NCBI GenBank assembly: GCA_021155905.1
Contig: JAJNBG010000007.1
Coordinates: 18,134 to 82,133 of the forward strand
Direction of reading: 5' to 3'
Source: Bacteroidota bacterium
Lineage (GTDB): Bacteria > Bacteroidota > Bacteroidia > B-17B0 > Aurantibacillaceae
DNA length: 64,000 bases
This document shows positions 14,752-24,191 of this stretch, one piece after another. The notes beneath the pieces were generated by a model. That model did no database searches and was not told the origin of the DNA. It saw only the letters and a program-made list of their open reading frames with translations. Numbering within the stretch: position 1 is the stretch's first letter; each line of letters opens with the position of its first letter. The translations under genes were made by a program, and so were the position numbers.

Positions 14752-15977
14752 ATGAGAACGTGTATTAATGTACTTGCTGTCATCTTATTCTTTTCAAATA
14801 TGTGTAAAGCACAGGGTTATCCGCCTGCTGATACCATCATTGTCTATGATGTGATTACCCATACGATTGATACGATCCCGCCGGTAACCATAGATCCATC
14901 CATTACTTTTGACCATACATATTCATCAGTTGGCTCAATGGGCAACCAGGCGCCTTTAAGTCTAACACCACCAACAACAAATCTCTTTACCAATTCCAGT
15001 TTCAGCAAAGTAGCCAGGGCTGAACTTTTGTTCGATGTGACAAATTATCCAATGAGAACTGCCGCAGCCTTGCGTACGATTACAGATGGCGACACGGCAT
15101 GGAACTGCTCCGGGATAATGATTGCACCCGATTATTACCTGACTGCAGGACATTGTGTATATAACTATTTCACCAACCTCAATGGTTTCGAGACAGATAG
15201 TTTTTTAATTGCGCCGGGATATGATAATGGGCTATACCCGACGTCCTTGCCAACGCCGATGGCTGATAAAATCTATATTTTTAAACAGTTTTATGATCGC
15301 AAAAATTTCCTTGATATTGCCCTTGTTCACTTAAAACAACCTATTGGCCATCAAATAGGTTGGACCGGAATTGCTTTTAGTTCAGATACGAGCTATTTTA
15401 ACGGGAAAGTATTTCATAAATTCAGTTATCCGGGACATGCTATTTACCCTGATACAACTCATTATAATGGTGATACCTTTTTTACAATTACGGAAATATT
15501 ACCCAACTTAGTAATAGTACTGATTTAGGAGTACAGAGCGGATATGCCGAGGGGATTAGTGGCCAAAGCGGAAGCACTTTTTTGTATACAGATAACATCG
15601 ATTATTATTCTTTTGGCGTTTTTAACTTCAGTTTATACTACAGACATTTTCAAATTAACAACCATGTTTTTTATCAATTCAAAAACATAATGAATGGTGG
15701 TTCGACGGGCTCAAAAGATGTCGCGCAATACAACGAAGCAAAAGTCTATCCTAATCCGTGCAGCTCCTCGGCTGTGATCAAATTGGACAAAGCAGTTAAT
15801 AAAGGTGAACTTACTATCAACAATATTTATGGTCAGCAGGTCAAACACTTAGAAAATATTTCAGGCCATTCAATCACTTTTTTCCGTGAGAATTTACCTT
15901 GCGGAATTTATATTGTCAAACTCACGGAAGACAGCAAAACAATCCTATCTGCAAAATTGGTGGTAACAGATAACTAA
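14752..15977 (+). pseudogene. Trypsin-like T9SS protease, interrupted by a frameshift
   Basis: Two frames together encode one S1-type serine protease of about 409 residues. The first frame (14752-15528) holds a signal peptide, the His motif TAGHC and the Asp motif DIALVHL. The second frame is open from about 15495 and holds the Ser motif GQSGS (near 15556) plus a T9SS sorting domain ending TILSAKLVVTDN. Around 15490-15496 one base appears to be missing: reading ITGNITQLSNS needs one more G in ACGGAAAT. After the shift the first frame stops within 15 codons. It could be a real pseudogene, a phase-variable gene or a sequencing error. The full triad is present once the frame is restored. Confidence 0.8.
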
Positions 15978-16090
15978 TGGCAGAAACTAGATATATATCC
16001 TGAAAATAAAATCGCTTATTAAATGCGCATATAGGGTGGATTTCTAATACGACTTACCATTAACTGGGTAAATAATAGATAAACAAAAAG

Positions 16091-16115
16091 AAACCCCCGG
16101 TGATGTACCGGAGGC
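16091..16115 (-). terminator. Terminator of the histone-H1-like gene
   Basis: On the minus strand CCTCCGGT pairs with ACCGGGGG around ACATC (one mismatch) and is followed by TTTCTTTTT. Confidence 0.65.
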
Positions 16116-16138
16116 TCTGTATAGCAAAGTAAAAAAGA

Positions 16139-16507
16139 TTATTTTTTTGCTTTGGATTTCTTTGCCGCTGCTTTTTTAGCCGGAGCTTTCTTGGCGGCGC
16201 TTTTCTTAGCGCTTGCTTTCTTTGGCGCCGCTTTCTTAGCCGTTGCTTTTTTAGCAGATGCTTTCTTAGCCGTAGTTTTTTTTGGACCCGCTTTCTTAGC
16301 TGTTGCTTTTTTAGCGGATGTTTTCTTTGCAGTTGCTTTTTTTGCAGCTACTTTTTTTGGTGCAGCTTTTTTAGCCGGGCTTTTCTTTGCCGTTGCTTTT
16401 TTAGCCGGCCTCTTCTTTGGTTCATCATCCGGTGAAACAAAATGTTTTATTTCATCAATAATTTTACCCACTATTGATTTCTCTTCTGTTTTTGTAGTTG
16501 TTGACAT
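16139..16507 (-). CDS. Histone-H1-like Lys/Ala-rich DNA-binding protein
   Basis: 122 residues. A short acidic N-terminal part (about 1-33, [16 protein letters not shown]) is followed by about 90 residues of AKKAxAKK-type repeats, with Pro, Ser, Thr and Gly as spacers. This composition matches bacterial H1-like (Hc1/HctB/AlgP-type) proteins, which bind DNA or RNA through the basic tail and may compact the nucleoid. The opposite strand is also open because of the repeat, but that frame is a shadow. The gene has its own promoter (16531-16560) and terminator. The near-identical repeats could cause length variation between strains. Confidence 0.85.
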   Translation of the reverse strand: MSTTTKTEEKSIVGKIIDEIKHFVSPDDEPKKRPAKKATAKKSPAKKAAPKKVAAKKATAKKTSAKKATAKKAGPKKTTAKKASAKKATAKKAAPKKASAKKSAAKKAPAKKAAAKKSKAKK

Positions 16508-16530
16508 ATCAGTTTTTTTTATGTTTAATC

Positions 16531-16560
16531 TAAAGATATAACTCTTTTCAACTGAAACAA
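16531..16560 (-). promoter_or_regulatory. Promoter of the H1-like gene (TTG-N19-TATCTTTA)
   Basis: On the minus strand TTG (16560-16558) is followed by a 19-base spacer and TATCTTTA (16538-16531), one mismatch from TAnnTTTG. The ATG is at 16507. Confidence 0.6.
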
Positions 16561-16662
16561 AAAAGTCTCATTTATTTACAACACATGAGAAAGCTCTTCA
16601 GCGAAAAAAAATGCAGACGCACACAAGCGAAAAATGTGAATTCGAACAAAAAATTCTCCCAT

Positions 16663-16699
16663 AAAAAAACGCCGCAGGAAAACCTACAGCGTTTTTTTT
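16663..16699. terminator. Hairpin terminator after the AsmA gene
   Basis: AAAAAAACGCCGCAGG pairs (two mismatches) with CCTACAGCGTTTTTTT. It is A/T-flanked on both sides. It ends the minus-strand AsmA gene. Confidence 0.75.
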
Positions 16700-16712
16700 A
16701 ATTTTAATTTTA

Positions 16713-19544
16713 TTACTTCCCGGCAGCAGCCGCGCTTTTAACTTTCGCATCTTCCAGTATTTTCTGGCTGCGAACTTCGGCTTCATCCAATACTTTTTGC
16801 GCCTGCTTGTCTACTTCTTTCTTCGCTGCTTCCGCCACTTTTTTGGCAGCTATCTTCGCTAAAGGATTCTTCACATCTTCCACCTGTTTATCCGCAGCTG
16901 CATATCCTTCTGCTTTGATTTTATCAGATGCAACCTGTGCCTCGGCTTTGATCTTATCCACCTGTGCCTGTGCATCCGCTAATATTTTCTGAGCTTCCTC
17001 GTTGGCTTTATCTTTCACTGCTCCCACAACCTGTTCTTTCACGGCGTCGGTTCCTGACTTACCATCGTTTTTCATACCGGTCTTAACCGTAGGTTTCATC
17101 ACCGTTCCTCCGAAGCCGACATTTACTTTAATAGATTTAGGCATAGAGACATTTGTTCCGGCAGCAGCATTCGCCTGTCCTAATAATCCGGATACCATTG
17201 TATTGGCTTGTGCTCCGAACATTTCCGTTGGCACATCCATTTTCCAGTTATAATCAATGGTTTGGTCAAAGCCGGTTGATCCGGTAATTTCGGCATTCAC
17301 TTTATCGATCTTAACTTTCACCGGGTTTCTTAAATTCACACGACCGTCTTTAAATTCATACTCGGCCACTACATTCTGAATTTCCATGTTCTTTAGCTGT
17401 TCAATTTTTAACGCTTCTCCTAACTTCATAAAAGGAGGAAACCCTCCAATAGAAACGCTGCTTGTTTTAAATACACCGTTACCATGTAAGGACGCTAAAA
17501 TCGGAGACATATGCTGATCCAGGTCCGCTTTGAAATCTTCCAGGGTCGCCGTAAACATGCCCTTGGAATACTGTCCGATAGGCGCAATTTTTTGAACCGT
17601 GTTGAATGCGGCAAACGTTTTCTGAATATCGAAATTATCGACTTTAAAATCCATATCAACAGTCGGTTTTTTAGGGTTCGTGGTTTCGTAATAACCATTC
17701 ATTAATACCTTCCCACCTAATAAGCCAAGGTTCAGATTGGTCATGTTCACTTTTTGTTTTTTAATTTCAATGTTTCCGATCATGTTATCTATCACCAGGT
17801 TATCATATAACATTTTAGTGATGTTTGCATTTAAAATAAAATCAATATTTGCGGGAACCAATGCTACACTGCCAGCAGCAGTATCCGCAGCAGCAGGTTG
17901 AGCCGCTGCCGTCTCAGAAGAGGAAGAACTCATTAACTGGTTCAGATCCATGAGATTTGATTGAACATTAAAATGCCCCACGATTAAAGAATCTTTAAAG
18001 AGGTACTGCATAAAATTATCGATCTTACCATTGGCTTTAATATCTGATTTACCCATTAAGGCGTCAAATGCCGACAACTCCACAAACTGATTGGTGAAGT
18101 TCAATCGCATCATGTTCAGTAAAACATCATATGGTAAGGTTGACGTTTTATAATTCATTTTATCAATTTCAAGCGTACCACTCATTTTAAATTTGTCGTA
18201 CTCTTTTTTATCCAGGCTACTCATGCGGCCGGCAGCAGAAATATCAGCTTTAACAATACCGCTCATCTCATCGCCTTTCTCCATCGGAATAAATTCTTTA
18301 ACAGAAGCCAGGTTAATAGCACCTTTAATGGATGCAGACAGATCAGGATCAGAGATGGGTGTTTTCACATGAGCCCACATATCAATCGGGTTACCGGCCA
18401 TTTCCAGATGAAATTTATTAACGTCAATTACCGTTGCATCGAGGTAATCTTTTGGATTCGCCACGTGCACATCAATATTAACATTGTTCACTGATTTTGG
18501 TAAAGACGGGTATTTGAACATCGCATCCGCGATCAGTAACTTCAAATCAAAACTCGGATAGGCATTTTTGGTACTGTCCTTCTCACTATGCATGGTTCCT
18601 TTGGCAAAACCGTTGAGTGTTAATTTACCCGCCGTCTGAACATCTTTAAAATCTTTAGAGTACACGCTTGGAACCAAGGATAAAATAGATTTGAATTCGG
18701 TTTGCTTCGCGGCAAATTTCAGGTCCATCCCGATATCGTCTTTCGGCATCGAAACAAAACCATCAAAGGTCAACCCCAGATCATTCAGGTCCAGTTCATT
18801 CTCTTTAAACGCAAATTTCATGTTCGGCATATCCATATCCAGGTCCGCTTTGAAACGTGTCTTTACTTTATTCAGATATCCTACTCCTCCCATATCAAAG
18901 GTGGTTTCCGCAATCTCCAATAAATTACTCAACACAAATACGTCCTGGGTAAAATCACCACTCATGGTATAATTAAAATCTTTTAAAATAGCCGACATAT
19001 TTCCCTGCATATCATTATAGCTGATATCCGCATTCTTAATTTTCAGAGACTTTAATTTTAAGGCGAATTTAGTAGCGCTTGTATCGGCAGGCTCTGCCGA
19101 TGTTGAATCGGCACTGGCTTTGGCGATATCCCAATTGGCTTTACCATCATGCATTACAATGCCGTTGATTTTAGCCTTGTCAATAACGATGGAATTAACC
19201 TGGTATTTATCACCACTGATCACACTTTTGATGTTCAGGTCAATTGCTAATTCTTTGATGTAAGCCAAGGTATCGCCTTCAAATGGTGCAATGTTGATCA
19301 CACTCACATTCTGGATTTTAAACCGGAAATCCGGGAACGAACTGAACAGGGTCAGATCAAAGTCACCAAAGTCTACTTTTGCATTTAAACTTTTATTGGC
19401 TTCATCTTTTACAATTTGTACCAGCTTATCTTTAAAAATAAATGGTGCGGCAATAACAAGAATTAATAGTATCAGAAAACTAATTCCGGTCCATTTCAAA
19501 ATTCTCTTAAAAAGACTCTTCTTTGGTTTTGATGATTGTTCCAT
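16713..19544 (-). CDS. AsmA-family inner-membrane-anchored protein
   Basis: 943 residues. A cytoplasmic basic start is followed by one transmembrane segment (about 18-36, GISFLILLILVIAAPFIF). The AsmA N-terminal domain (VDFGDFDLTLFSSFPDFRFKIQNVSV) opens a long beta-rich periplasmic body with repeated groove-forming strands. Residues about 525-545 are a Ser/Ala linker. The last about 95 residues (DAQAQVDKIKAEAQVASDKI onward) are an Ala/Lys/Glu coiled coil, unusual for the family. AsmA/TamB/YhdP-like proteins are proposed lipid-transfer bridges between the membranes; that role is inferred here from family. It is monocistronic, with a hairpin at 16663-16699. Confidence 0.85.
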   Translation of the reverse strand: MEQSSKPKKSLFKRILKWTGISFLILLILVIAAPFIFKDKLVQIVKDEANKSLNAKVDFGDFDLTLFSSFPDFRFKIQNVSVINIAPFEGDTLAYIKELAIDLNIKSVISGDKYQVNSIVIDKAKINGIVMHDGKANWDIAKASADSTSAEPADTSATKFALKLKSLKIKNADISYNDMQGNMSAILKDFNYTMSGDFTQDVFVLSNLLEIAETTFDMGGVGYLNKVKTRFKADLDMDMPNMKFAFKENELDLNDLGLTFDGFVSMPKDDIGMDLKFAAKQTEFKSILSLVPSVYSKDFKDVQTAGKLTLNGFAKGTMHSEKDSTKNAYPSFDLKLLIADAMFKYPSLPKSVNNVNIDVHVANPKDYLDATVIDVNKFHLEMAGNPIDMWAHVKTPISDPDLSASIKGAINLASVKEFIPMEKGDEMSGIVKADISAAGRMSSLDKKEYDKFKMSGTLEIDKMNYKTSTLPYDVLLNMMRLNFTNQFVELSAFDALMGKSDIKANGKIDNFMQYLFKDSLIVGHFNVQSNLMDLNQLMSSSSSETAAAQPAAADTAAGSVALVPANIDFILNANITKMLYDNLVIDNMIGNIEIKKQKVNMTNLNLGLLGGKVLMNGYYETTNPKKPTVDMDFKVDNFDIQKTFAAFNTVQKIAPIGQYSKGMFTATLEDFKADLDQHMSPILASLHGNGVFKTSSVSIGGFPPFMKLGEALKIEQLKNMEIQNVVAEYEFKDGRVNLRNPVKVKIDKVNAEITGSTGFDQTIDYNWKMDVPTEMFGAQANTMVSGLLGQANAAAGTNVSMPKSIKVNVGFGGTVMKPTVKTGMKNDGKSGTDAVKEQVVGAVKDKANEEAQKILADAQAQVDKIKAEAQVASDKIKAEGYAAADKQVEDVKNPLAKIAAKKVAEAAKKEVDKQAQKVLDEAEVRSQKILEDAKVKSAAAAGK

Positions 19545-19685
19545 ATGTATAACATTAATTTTTTTACCCTACTAATATAATAATTATACCCAATTACATA
19601 ACCTAAGAATGGTAAGTATAATCAACCGGGTAAATCCGGCCAATATTAAGCATACATGGATTAACCAATGTTACACAATTACCAT

Positions 19686-19822
19686 GAAAAAAGCTGTGTC
19701 AAAAGCCTGGAATCGTCATGCTGAATTTATTTCAGCATCTCTGGACGATTGCATTTGCCGTGAACAGATTCTGAAACAAGTTCAGAATGACGACAAAATT
19801 TTGACTTTTGAGACAGCTCTTT
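19686..19822. repeat. REP-like intergenic element nested inside a hairpin
   Basis: The core (19714-19792) begins CGTCATG, ends ATGACG and contains two hairpins: GCTGAAATAAATTCAGC-type at 19720-19736 and TTCTGAAACAAGTTCAGAA at 19769-19787. Cores of this layout are widespread intergenic repeats in Bacteroidota and are often miscalled as small ORFs. Around it lies an outer inverted repeat, AGCTGTGTCAAAAG (19692-19705) with CTTTTGAGACAGCT (19805-19818). No second copy was found in the window, so the repeat status rests on memory of the family. Confidence 0.6.
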
Positions 19823-19837
19823 AATACGTTCGAGATC

Positions 19838-21988
19838 TTACTTACTTAAGATTTTGAATTCAGTTCTGCGGTTTTCCTGGCGACCGACTTCCGTATCATT
19901 GGTGGCAACCGGCATCGTTTCCCCATATCCCTTAGCCACTAAACGATCAGTAGAAATTCCCTTTCCAATTAAATACGTAACAACGGATTGAGATCGCGAT
20001 TGCGACAACTTCTGGTTATAATCATCACTACCCTTGCTATCCGTATGGCTTCCTAATTCGATTTTTAATGTGGCATTATCAGTCAATAATTTAATCAAAC
20101 GGTCCAGCTCATTGGCGGATTCAGAACGTATTGTTGCCTTATCAAAATCAAAGAAAATATTTCTTAAGACAATGGACTGACCTACTTCAATTTGTTTCAG
20201 ATCTATGTTTTTTTCCACTTCCTGGAATTCTTCAGAGGATTTTAAGTCAAAATTCTCGGAGTGAAAAAGGTAACCGTCTTTTTTAACCGCAATGCCATAA
20301 TTTTTTCCGGAGGGCAAGGACACCAAGTACTTACCGGTTGTGCTGTTTGATTTAAATGTGGCGATCACCTCGTTTAATGTATTATCAATTAATTCAATGG
20401 CCGCTTCCAACAACTGGTGTGTTTTAGCGTCAGATACCACTCCTTTTAAAATAGTCATCTTTGGTCCGGAGCTAACGATTTTTTCAGCTTTGAATTCGCT
20501 CACCGGTGCGGCAACACTAGCCAATAAATTATCCTCGTTCATCGTTACCGGTGCTTTTTCAGGTCCCAGGAAAGTAATTCTATAAATATCTTTGTCTCCA
20601 TAACCGCCCTGCTTGGAAGATGCAAAATAACCGTGATTACCGCTTCCGCTGATTACGAAAAATACATCATCGTCCGGACCATTCAAAGGATAGCCTAAAT
20701 TGATCGGCTCACTCCATTTTCCATTCTCGAAAACGGATTTAAATACGTCATAGCCGCCCATTGTTTTATGTCCTTTTGAACTGAAATAAATGGTCTTTCC
20801 ATCAGGATGGATAAATACTCCTTCTTCACCGTATTTGGTATTTAATAACGGACCAACATTAACAGCCGGTCCCCATTCTCCTTTTAAATCTTTATCAGAA
20901 TAGTACATATCACCGGCACCTAAATTTCCTTCCCTGTCACTGATAAAATACAAACGTTTAGCATCGTAAGACAAACTCACGGAAGACTCATGCCATTTCG
21001 AATTAATATTTTTATTCAGATGCTCAGGCTTCGTCCAGCTGTTTCCAACCAGGTTACTTTGATAAATATCACCACCATCTTTTTCCTTGTATTTGAAGAT
21101 AAACATCGTGGTACCATCACCTGACAATCCCGCGGTCGCATCATGTTCCACACTGTTTACCAATGGACCGAAATTTTGAGCCGAAGTCCATTTTCCATTG
21201 ACTTTAAAGGTCTGATACAAATCTTCAAACGGCCAGTTATCTCCTTCATCCAGTTTTCCACCGGTTGAGTTTTCACGACGCGCCGTTAAAACCATCATAG
21301 ACTCATCCGCTGAGATAAAAGCACTATACTCCGGATACGACGTGTTGATATTTGGCCCAAGGTTATCTACAAAAATCCTTTGCGGGTTTGCCATTTCTGT
21401 TTTACCTACTTTGCATTCCCCTATTTTCTTATTGACATCTTCAATGGCAATTGCATTTTCTTTGGCGTCAACATTCAGTAAATTCAAATAAAGCTGATAA
21501 TACCTAATCGCTTCGTCCCATTTTAACTGAAACTGAAAGGCCCATCCTGCAAGATAAGCAGCGTCGGCAGGAATTTTCCCATTCAGGGAAAATGCTTTTT
21601 CAAAATATTTGGAAGCAGCATCCGATTGAGGATTCAGGTTAAAATTAATAACCCCTAACATGTAATTTAAATCAGCATTATTTGGATTAAAATCCTGGGC
21701 TTTCATTAATAGTGGTTGGGCCTGTTTAAAGTAAATATCGCCGGCACGCTGATAATCCTTGCGACTTACCGGGTAATATCTGTTCTTATTCACATATCCC
21801 TCGAGGATAAAATCGTATTCTTTCTTACCAAGCTCAAATGCTTCTTTACCATCATCCAGGCTTTTTCTTACTTCTTTTAACTGATCTTTTTTATCAGGAA
21901 AATTAGATTTCTCAAATTCTATATTCTGCGCAACGGCGAATGAACCTGTTAAGATGATCAGAATGATTAGTTTATATAGTGTATACAT
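19838..21988 (-). CDS. PorE-like TPR/PD40/regulatory-domain/OmpA protein
   Basis: 716 residues. A signal peptide ends near FAVAQ (residue 20). Next come TPR-like helices (about 60-175), a PD40 beta-propeller (about 205-470, with blades such as YFISDREGNLGAGDMYYSD and IYFSSKGHKTMGGYDVF), a carboxypeptidase-regulatory-like domain (about 510-590) and a C-terminal OmpA domain (about 600-716, FFDFDKATIRSESANELDRL, GHTDSKGSDDYN) that binds peptidoglycan. The order matches PorE, which anchors the T9SS to the cell wall in Porphyromonas. Bacteroidota have several paralogues with this order, so the T9SS role is likely but not certain. The TPR gene lies 41 bases upstream in the same direction. Confidence 0.85.
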   Translation of the reverse strand: MYTLYKLIILIILTGSFAVAQNIEFEKSNFPDKKDQLKEVRKSLDDGKEAFELGKKEYDFILEGYVNKNRYYPVSRKDYQRAGDIYFKQAQPLLMKAQDFNPNNADLNYMLGVINFNLNPQSDAASKYFEKAFSLNGKIPADAAYLAGWAFQFQLKWDEAIRYYQLYLNLLNVDAKENAIAIEDVNKKIGECKVGKTEMANPQRIFVDNLGPNINTSYPEYSAFISADESMMVLTARRENSTGGKLDEGDNWPFEDLYQTFKVNGKWTSAQNFGPLVNSVEHDATAGLSGDGTTMFIFKYKEKDGGDIYQSNLVGNSWTKPEHLNKNINSKWHESSVSLSYDAKRLYFISDREGNLGAGDMYYSDKDLKGEWGPAVNVGPLLNTKYGEEGVFIHPDGKTIYFSSKGHKTMGGYDVFKSVFENGKWSEPINLGYPLNGPDDDVFFVISGSGNHGYFASSKQGGYGDKDIYRITFLGPEKAPVTMNEDNLLASVAAPVSEFKAEKIVSSGPKMTILKGVVSDAKTHQLLEAAIELIDNTLNEVIATFKSNSTTGKYLVSLPSGKNYGIAVKKDGYLFHSENFDLKSSEEFQEVEKNIDLKQIEVGQSIVLRNIFFDFDKATIRSESANELDRLIKLLTDNATLKIELGSHTDSKGSDDYNQKLSQSRSQSVVTYLIGKGISTDRLVAKGYGETMPVATNDTEVGRQENRRTEFKILSK

Positions 21989-22029
21989 ATCTTAAATTTA
22001 GAATGAATAATATTTACTTTTTAATTTTA

Positions 22030-23079
22030 CTAATCGCAAAAACCAGCCGTGTATCTTTTGCCTTCAGCGGCACCAAGCTCTGCAGCTTTTTTCCAGTCTG
22101 CGCAGGCACCATCTTCATCTTTAAGCATTTGTTTAGCAATTCCCCGGTTTACATAAGCCGCGGCTAATTTTGCATCGGCCTGTATGGCTTTATTAGCCCA
22201 ATCTGTAGCTGCTTTATAATCTTTCTTTTTAATATATACAGAAGCCATGTTATTCATGGCCAGGGTATAATTTGGTTTTTGTCTCAGAGCTGCATCAAAA
22301 TCAGCAATGGCCCCCGCGAAATCGTTCAGGTTTAACTTAGCGGTTCCGCGGTTATTTAAAGCAATGTAATAATCTGATTTCAAACTGATGGCCTTATTAT
22401 AGGCTTCAACGGCACCAGCGTTATCGCCTTTATTTCGTTTACAGGATCCCAAATTATTGTAAGCGAAAAATAATTTTGGATCAATAGACAGTGCTTTTTC
22501 ATAATCCAAAATGGCTCCGGCTTCGTCGCCTAATTGTTTTTTCGCTGAGGCCCTGTCGTTGTATGCGTATGCATAATCTGATTTTGCAGCGATGGCTCGA
22601 TCGTATTCAGTAACTGCATATTTGTAGTCACCTGCCTCAAAATTTATTTGTCCGCTTAAATAATACGCTTTACTGTATTTCTCATCTAAAAAAGTGGTTC
22701 TGCTCAAATACGTCACTGCAGAATCCTTTTTATTGCCGGCGTAAAAAACCTGCGCCTTCCCAAATAACGCGTCGGTATTTAAAGGATTAATTGCCAATGC
22801 CTTATTATAATCATCCATGGCGGCATCCATCGACTTTGTTTCGTATTTTGAAAAGCCACGGCTGAAATACGCTTTATCAAAATTTGGTTTAATAGAAATG
22901 GCTTTTGAAAATTGTTCAATGGCCGGATTATAATCTTTTTTGCCGATCAGCTCCAAACCGGCGTTATAGGCGTTTTCCGCTTCCTGATCCGGTGTCAGCG
23001 CAGTTTTTACTTTAACTGTGTCCTGGGCATATATATTTATAGAAAATAAGCCAAGACATACTAATAAAAATTTTTGCAT
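22030..23079 (-). CDS. Exported TPR-repeat protein
   Basis: 349 residues. A signal peptide ends at NIYAQ (residue 18), then eight to nine consecutive tetratricopeptide repeats fill the rest, for example NAYNAGLELIGKKDYNPAIE, AYNDRASAKKQLGDEAGAIL and AYVNRGIAKQMLKDEDGACA. The last repeat ends WKKAAELGAAEGKRY followed by FCD, as in many Sel1/TPR proteins. It has no enzymatic domain and is expected to be a periplasmic scaffold. It precedes the PorE-like gene with a 41-base gap, so the two probably form an operon and may interact. Confidence 0.82.
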   Translation of the reverse strand: MQKFLLVCLGLFSINIYAQDTVKVKTALTPDQEAENAYNAGLELIGKKDYNPAIEQFSKAISIKPNFDKAYFSRGFSKYETKSMDAAMDDYNKALAINPLNTDALFGKAQVFYAGNKKDSAVTYLSRTTFLDEKYSKAYYLSGQINFEAGDYKYAVTEYDRAIAAKSDYAYAYNDRASAKKQLGDEAGAILDYEKALSIDPKLFFAYNNLGSCKRNKGDNAGAVEAYNKAISLKSDYYIALNNRGTAKLNLNDFAGAIADFDAALRQKPNYTLAMNNMASVYIKKKDYKAATDWANKAIQADAKLAAAYVNRGIAKQMLKDEDGACADWKKAAELGAAEGKRYTAGFCD

Positions 23080-23140
23080 AGAATAATTTATTTAGAATAT
23101 TAAAGATAGAAAAATATATGAAATCCGGTCAAAAAAATTC

Positions 23141-23857
23141 TTATAAATTTAAATAGTAGTCTTTCGTCAGTTCTTTGTAATCGTCGGTATACTGATGTCT
23201 CTCTTCTTCTTCAATAGCAATGGTTTTTTCAGAGAATTCCGTTGGTGTAAATTCAAACTGCATGAGATAACGTTTATCAATGTCTTTTTTAACATTTGAT
23301 TTTACTCTTAGTAATTTTGAAAGGAATAAGCCTTTTTTTTGAGCAAGAAGCCTGAATTTTTCCGCTTCCAGAGTTGGCAGGATCAAACAAAACTTTCCCT
23401 TCGGATCTAATAGCTTAATGACCCCCTCCAGTAATTCCTCAAAAGGCAGTACATCGGCATGTCGTGCAAAAGAACGGTGCTCATCAGATGATTTTAAAGA
23501 TTGCTCAAAATACGGAGGGTTCGTCACAATAAGGTTATATTTTTTTGCGGTCGCTTTTGAATATTCCTGGAGCGTTGCATGCATCACCGAAATACTGTCA
23601 GAGAACTTACTTTCCTGCACGTTCTGTTGCGCTTGCAGAAATGCATTTTCATCAATGTCAATGGCATCAATATGACCTTCAGTTTTCTGCGCCAGCATTA
23701 ATGCAATAACACCGGTTCCGGTTCCTATATCCAAAATTTGCTGACTATCGCCCGGCATAACCCACGCTCCTAACAAAACAGCATCTGTGCCTACTTTCAT
23801 AGCGCATTTATCCTGTTTGATTATGAATTGCTTAAAGGCGAATGACGTGTTTGGCAT
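23141..23857 (-). CDS. trmN6: tRNA1(Val) A37 N6-methyltransferase
   Basis: 239 residues from the ATG at 23857 (MPNTSFAFKQFIIKQDKCAMKVGTD). The upstream extension is not conserved-looking. A class I SAM-dependent methyltransferase: motif I is LDIGTGTGVIALMLAQ, motif II IDAIDID, and the catalytic motif NPPY (VTNPPYFEQ) marks N6-adenine methylation. The N-terminal FxFKQF and KVGTDAVLLGAW segments are typical of TrmN6 (YfiC), which modifies A37 of tRNA1(Val). Transcribed alone, divergent from the small lipoprotein gene. Confidence 0.9.
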   Translation of the reverse strand: MPNTSFAFKQFIIKQDKCAMKVGTDAVLLGAWVMPGDSQQILDIGTGTGVIALMLAQKTEGHIDAIDIDENAFLQAQQNVQESKFSDSISVMHATLQEYSKATAKKYNLIVTNPPYFEQSLKSSDEHRSFARHADVLPFEELLEGVIKLLDPKGKFCLILPTLEAEKFRLLAQKKGLFLSKLLRVKSNVKKDIDKRYLMQFEFTPTEFSEKTIAIEEEERHQYTDDYKELTKDYYLNL

Positions 23858-23968
23858 AAACCATGTTTCCCGTTTTGAGTTGCATAAAGTTAAAAACAAA
23901 AACGATAAAACATAATAACCTCATTAAAATTGAATAATTTTATACAAGCTATTAACATATTTCGAAAT

Positions 23969-24181
23969 ATGAAACCTATACTTATTCTAACTGCGATATG
24001 TTCTATCCTGCTGAGCTGTAAAAAAAAAGACTGGAACTGTACCTGCAACGTCAATGGTAATTTCTACACCAAAACCATTCCTCATTCGCGGCATAACACT
24101 GCCAGTAATAAGTGCAATGAATATGGAAAATCAATTGGGCAAACCTACAGCTACTATAGCTATAACTGTGAAATAAAATAA
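23969..24181 (+). CDS. Small cysteine-containing lipoprotein
   Basis: 70 residues from the ATG at 23969 (the earlier TTG would destroy the signal sequence). Lipobox LLSC, then KKKDWNCTCNVNG, a further Cys in ASNKCNEYGK and a final YNCEIK. Four mature cysteines remain after lipidation, enough for two disulfides or a metal site. It is clearly paralogous to the 81-residue lipoprotein at 56728: SCKK, CxC, a central AxxxC-type helix and a Tyr/Asn-Cys end are shared. Function unknown. It lies 10 bases before dacB in the same direction. Confidence 0.75.
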   Translation: MKPILILTAICSILLSCKKKDWNCTCNVNGNFYTKTIPHSRHNTASNKCNEYGKSIGQTYSYYSYNCEIK

Positions 24182-24191
24182 ACCGGATCCT

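Noticed and set aside
16152..16541. Long plus-strand frame rich in Ala/Phe opposite the H1-like gene
   Set aside because: It is the mirror of the AKKA repeats on the other strand; no start context, and the minus strand has a promoter and terminator.
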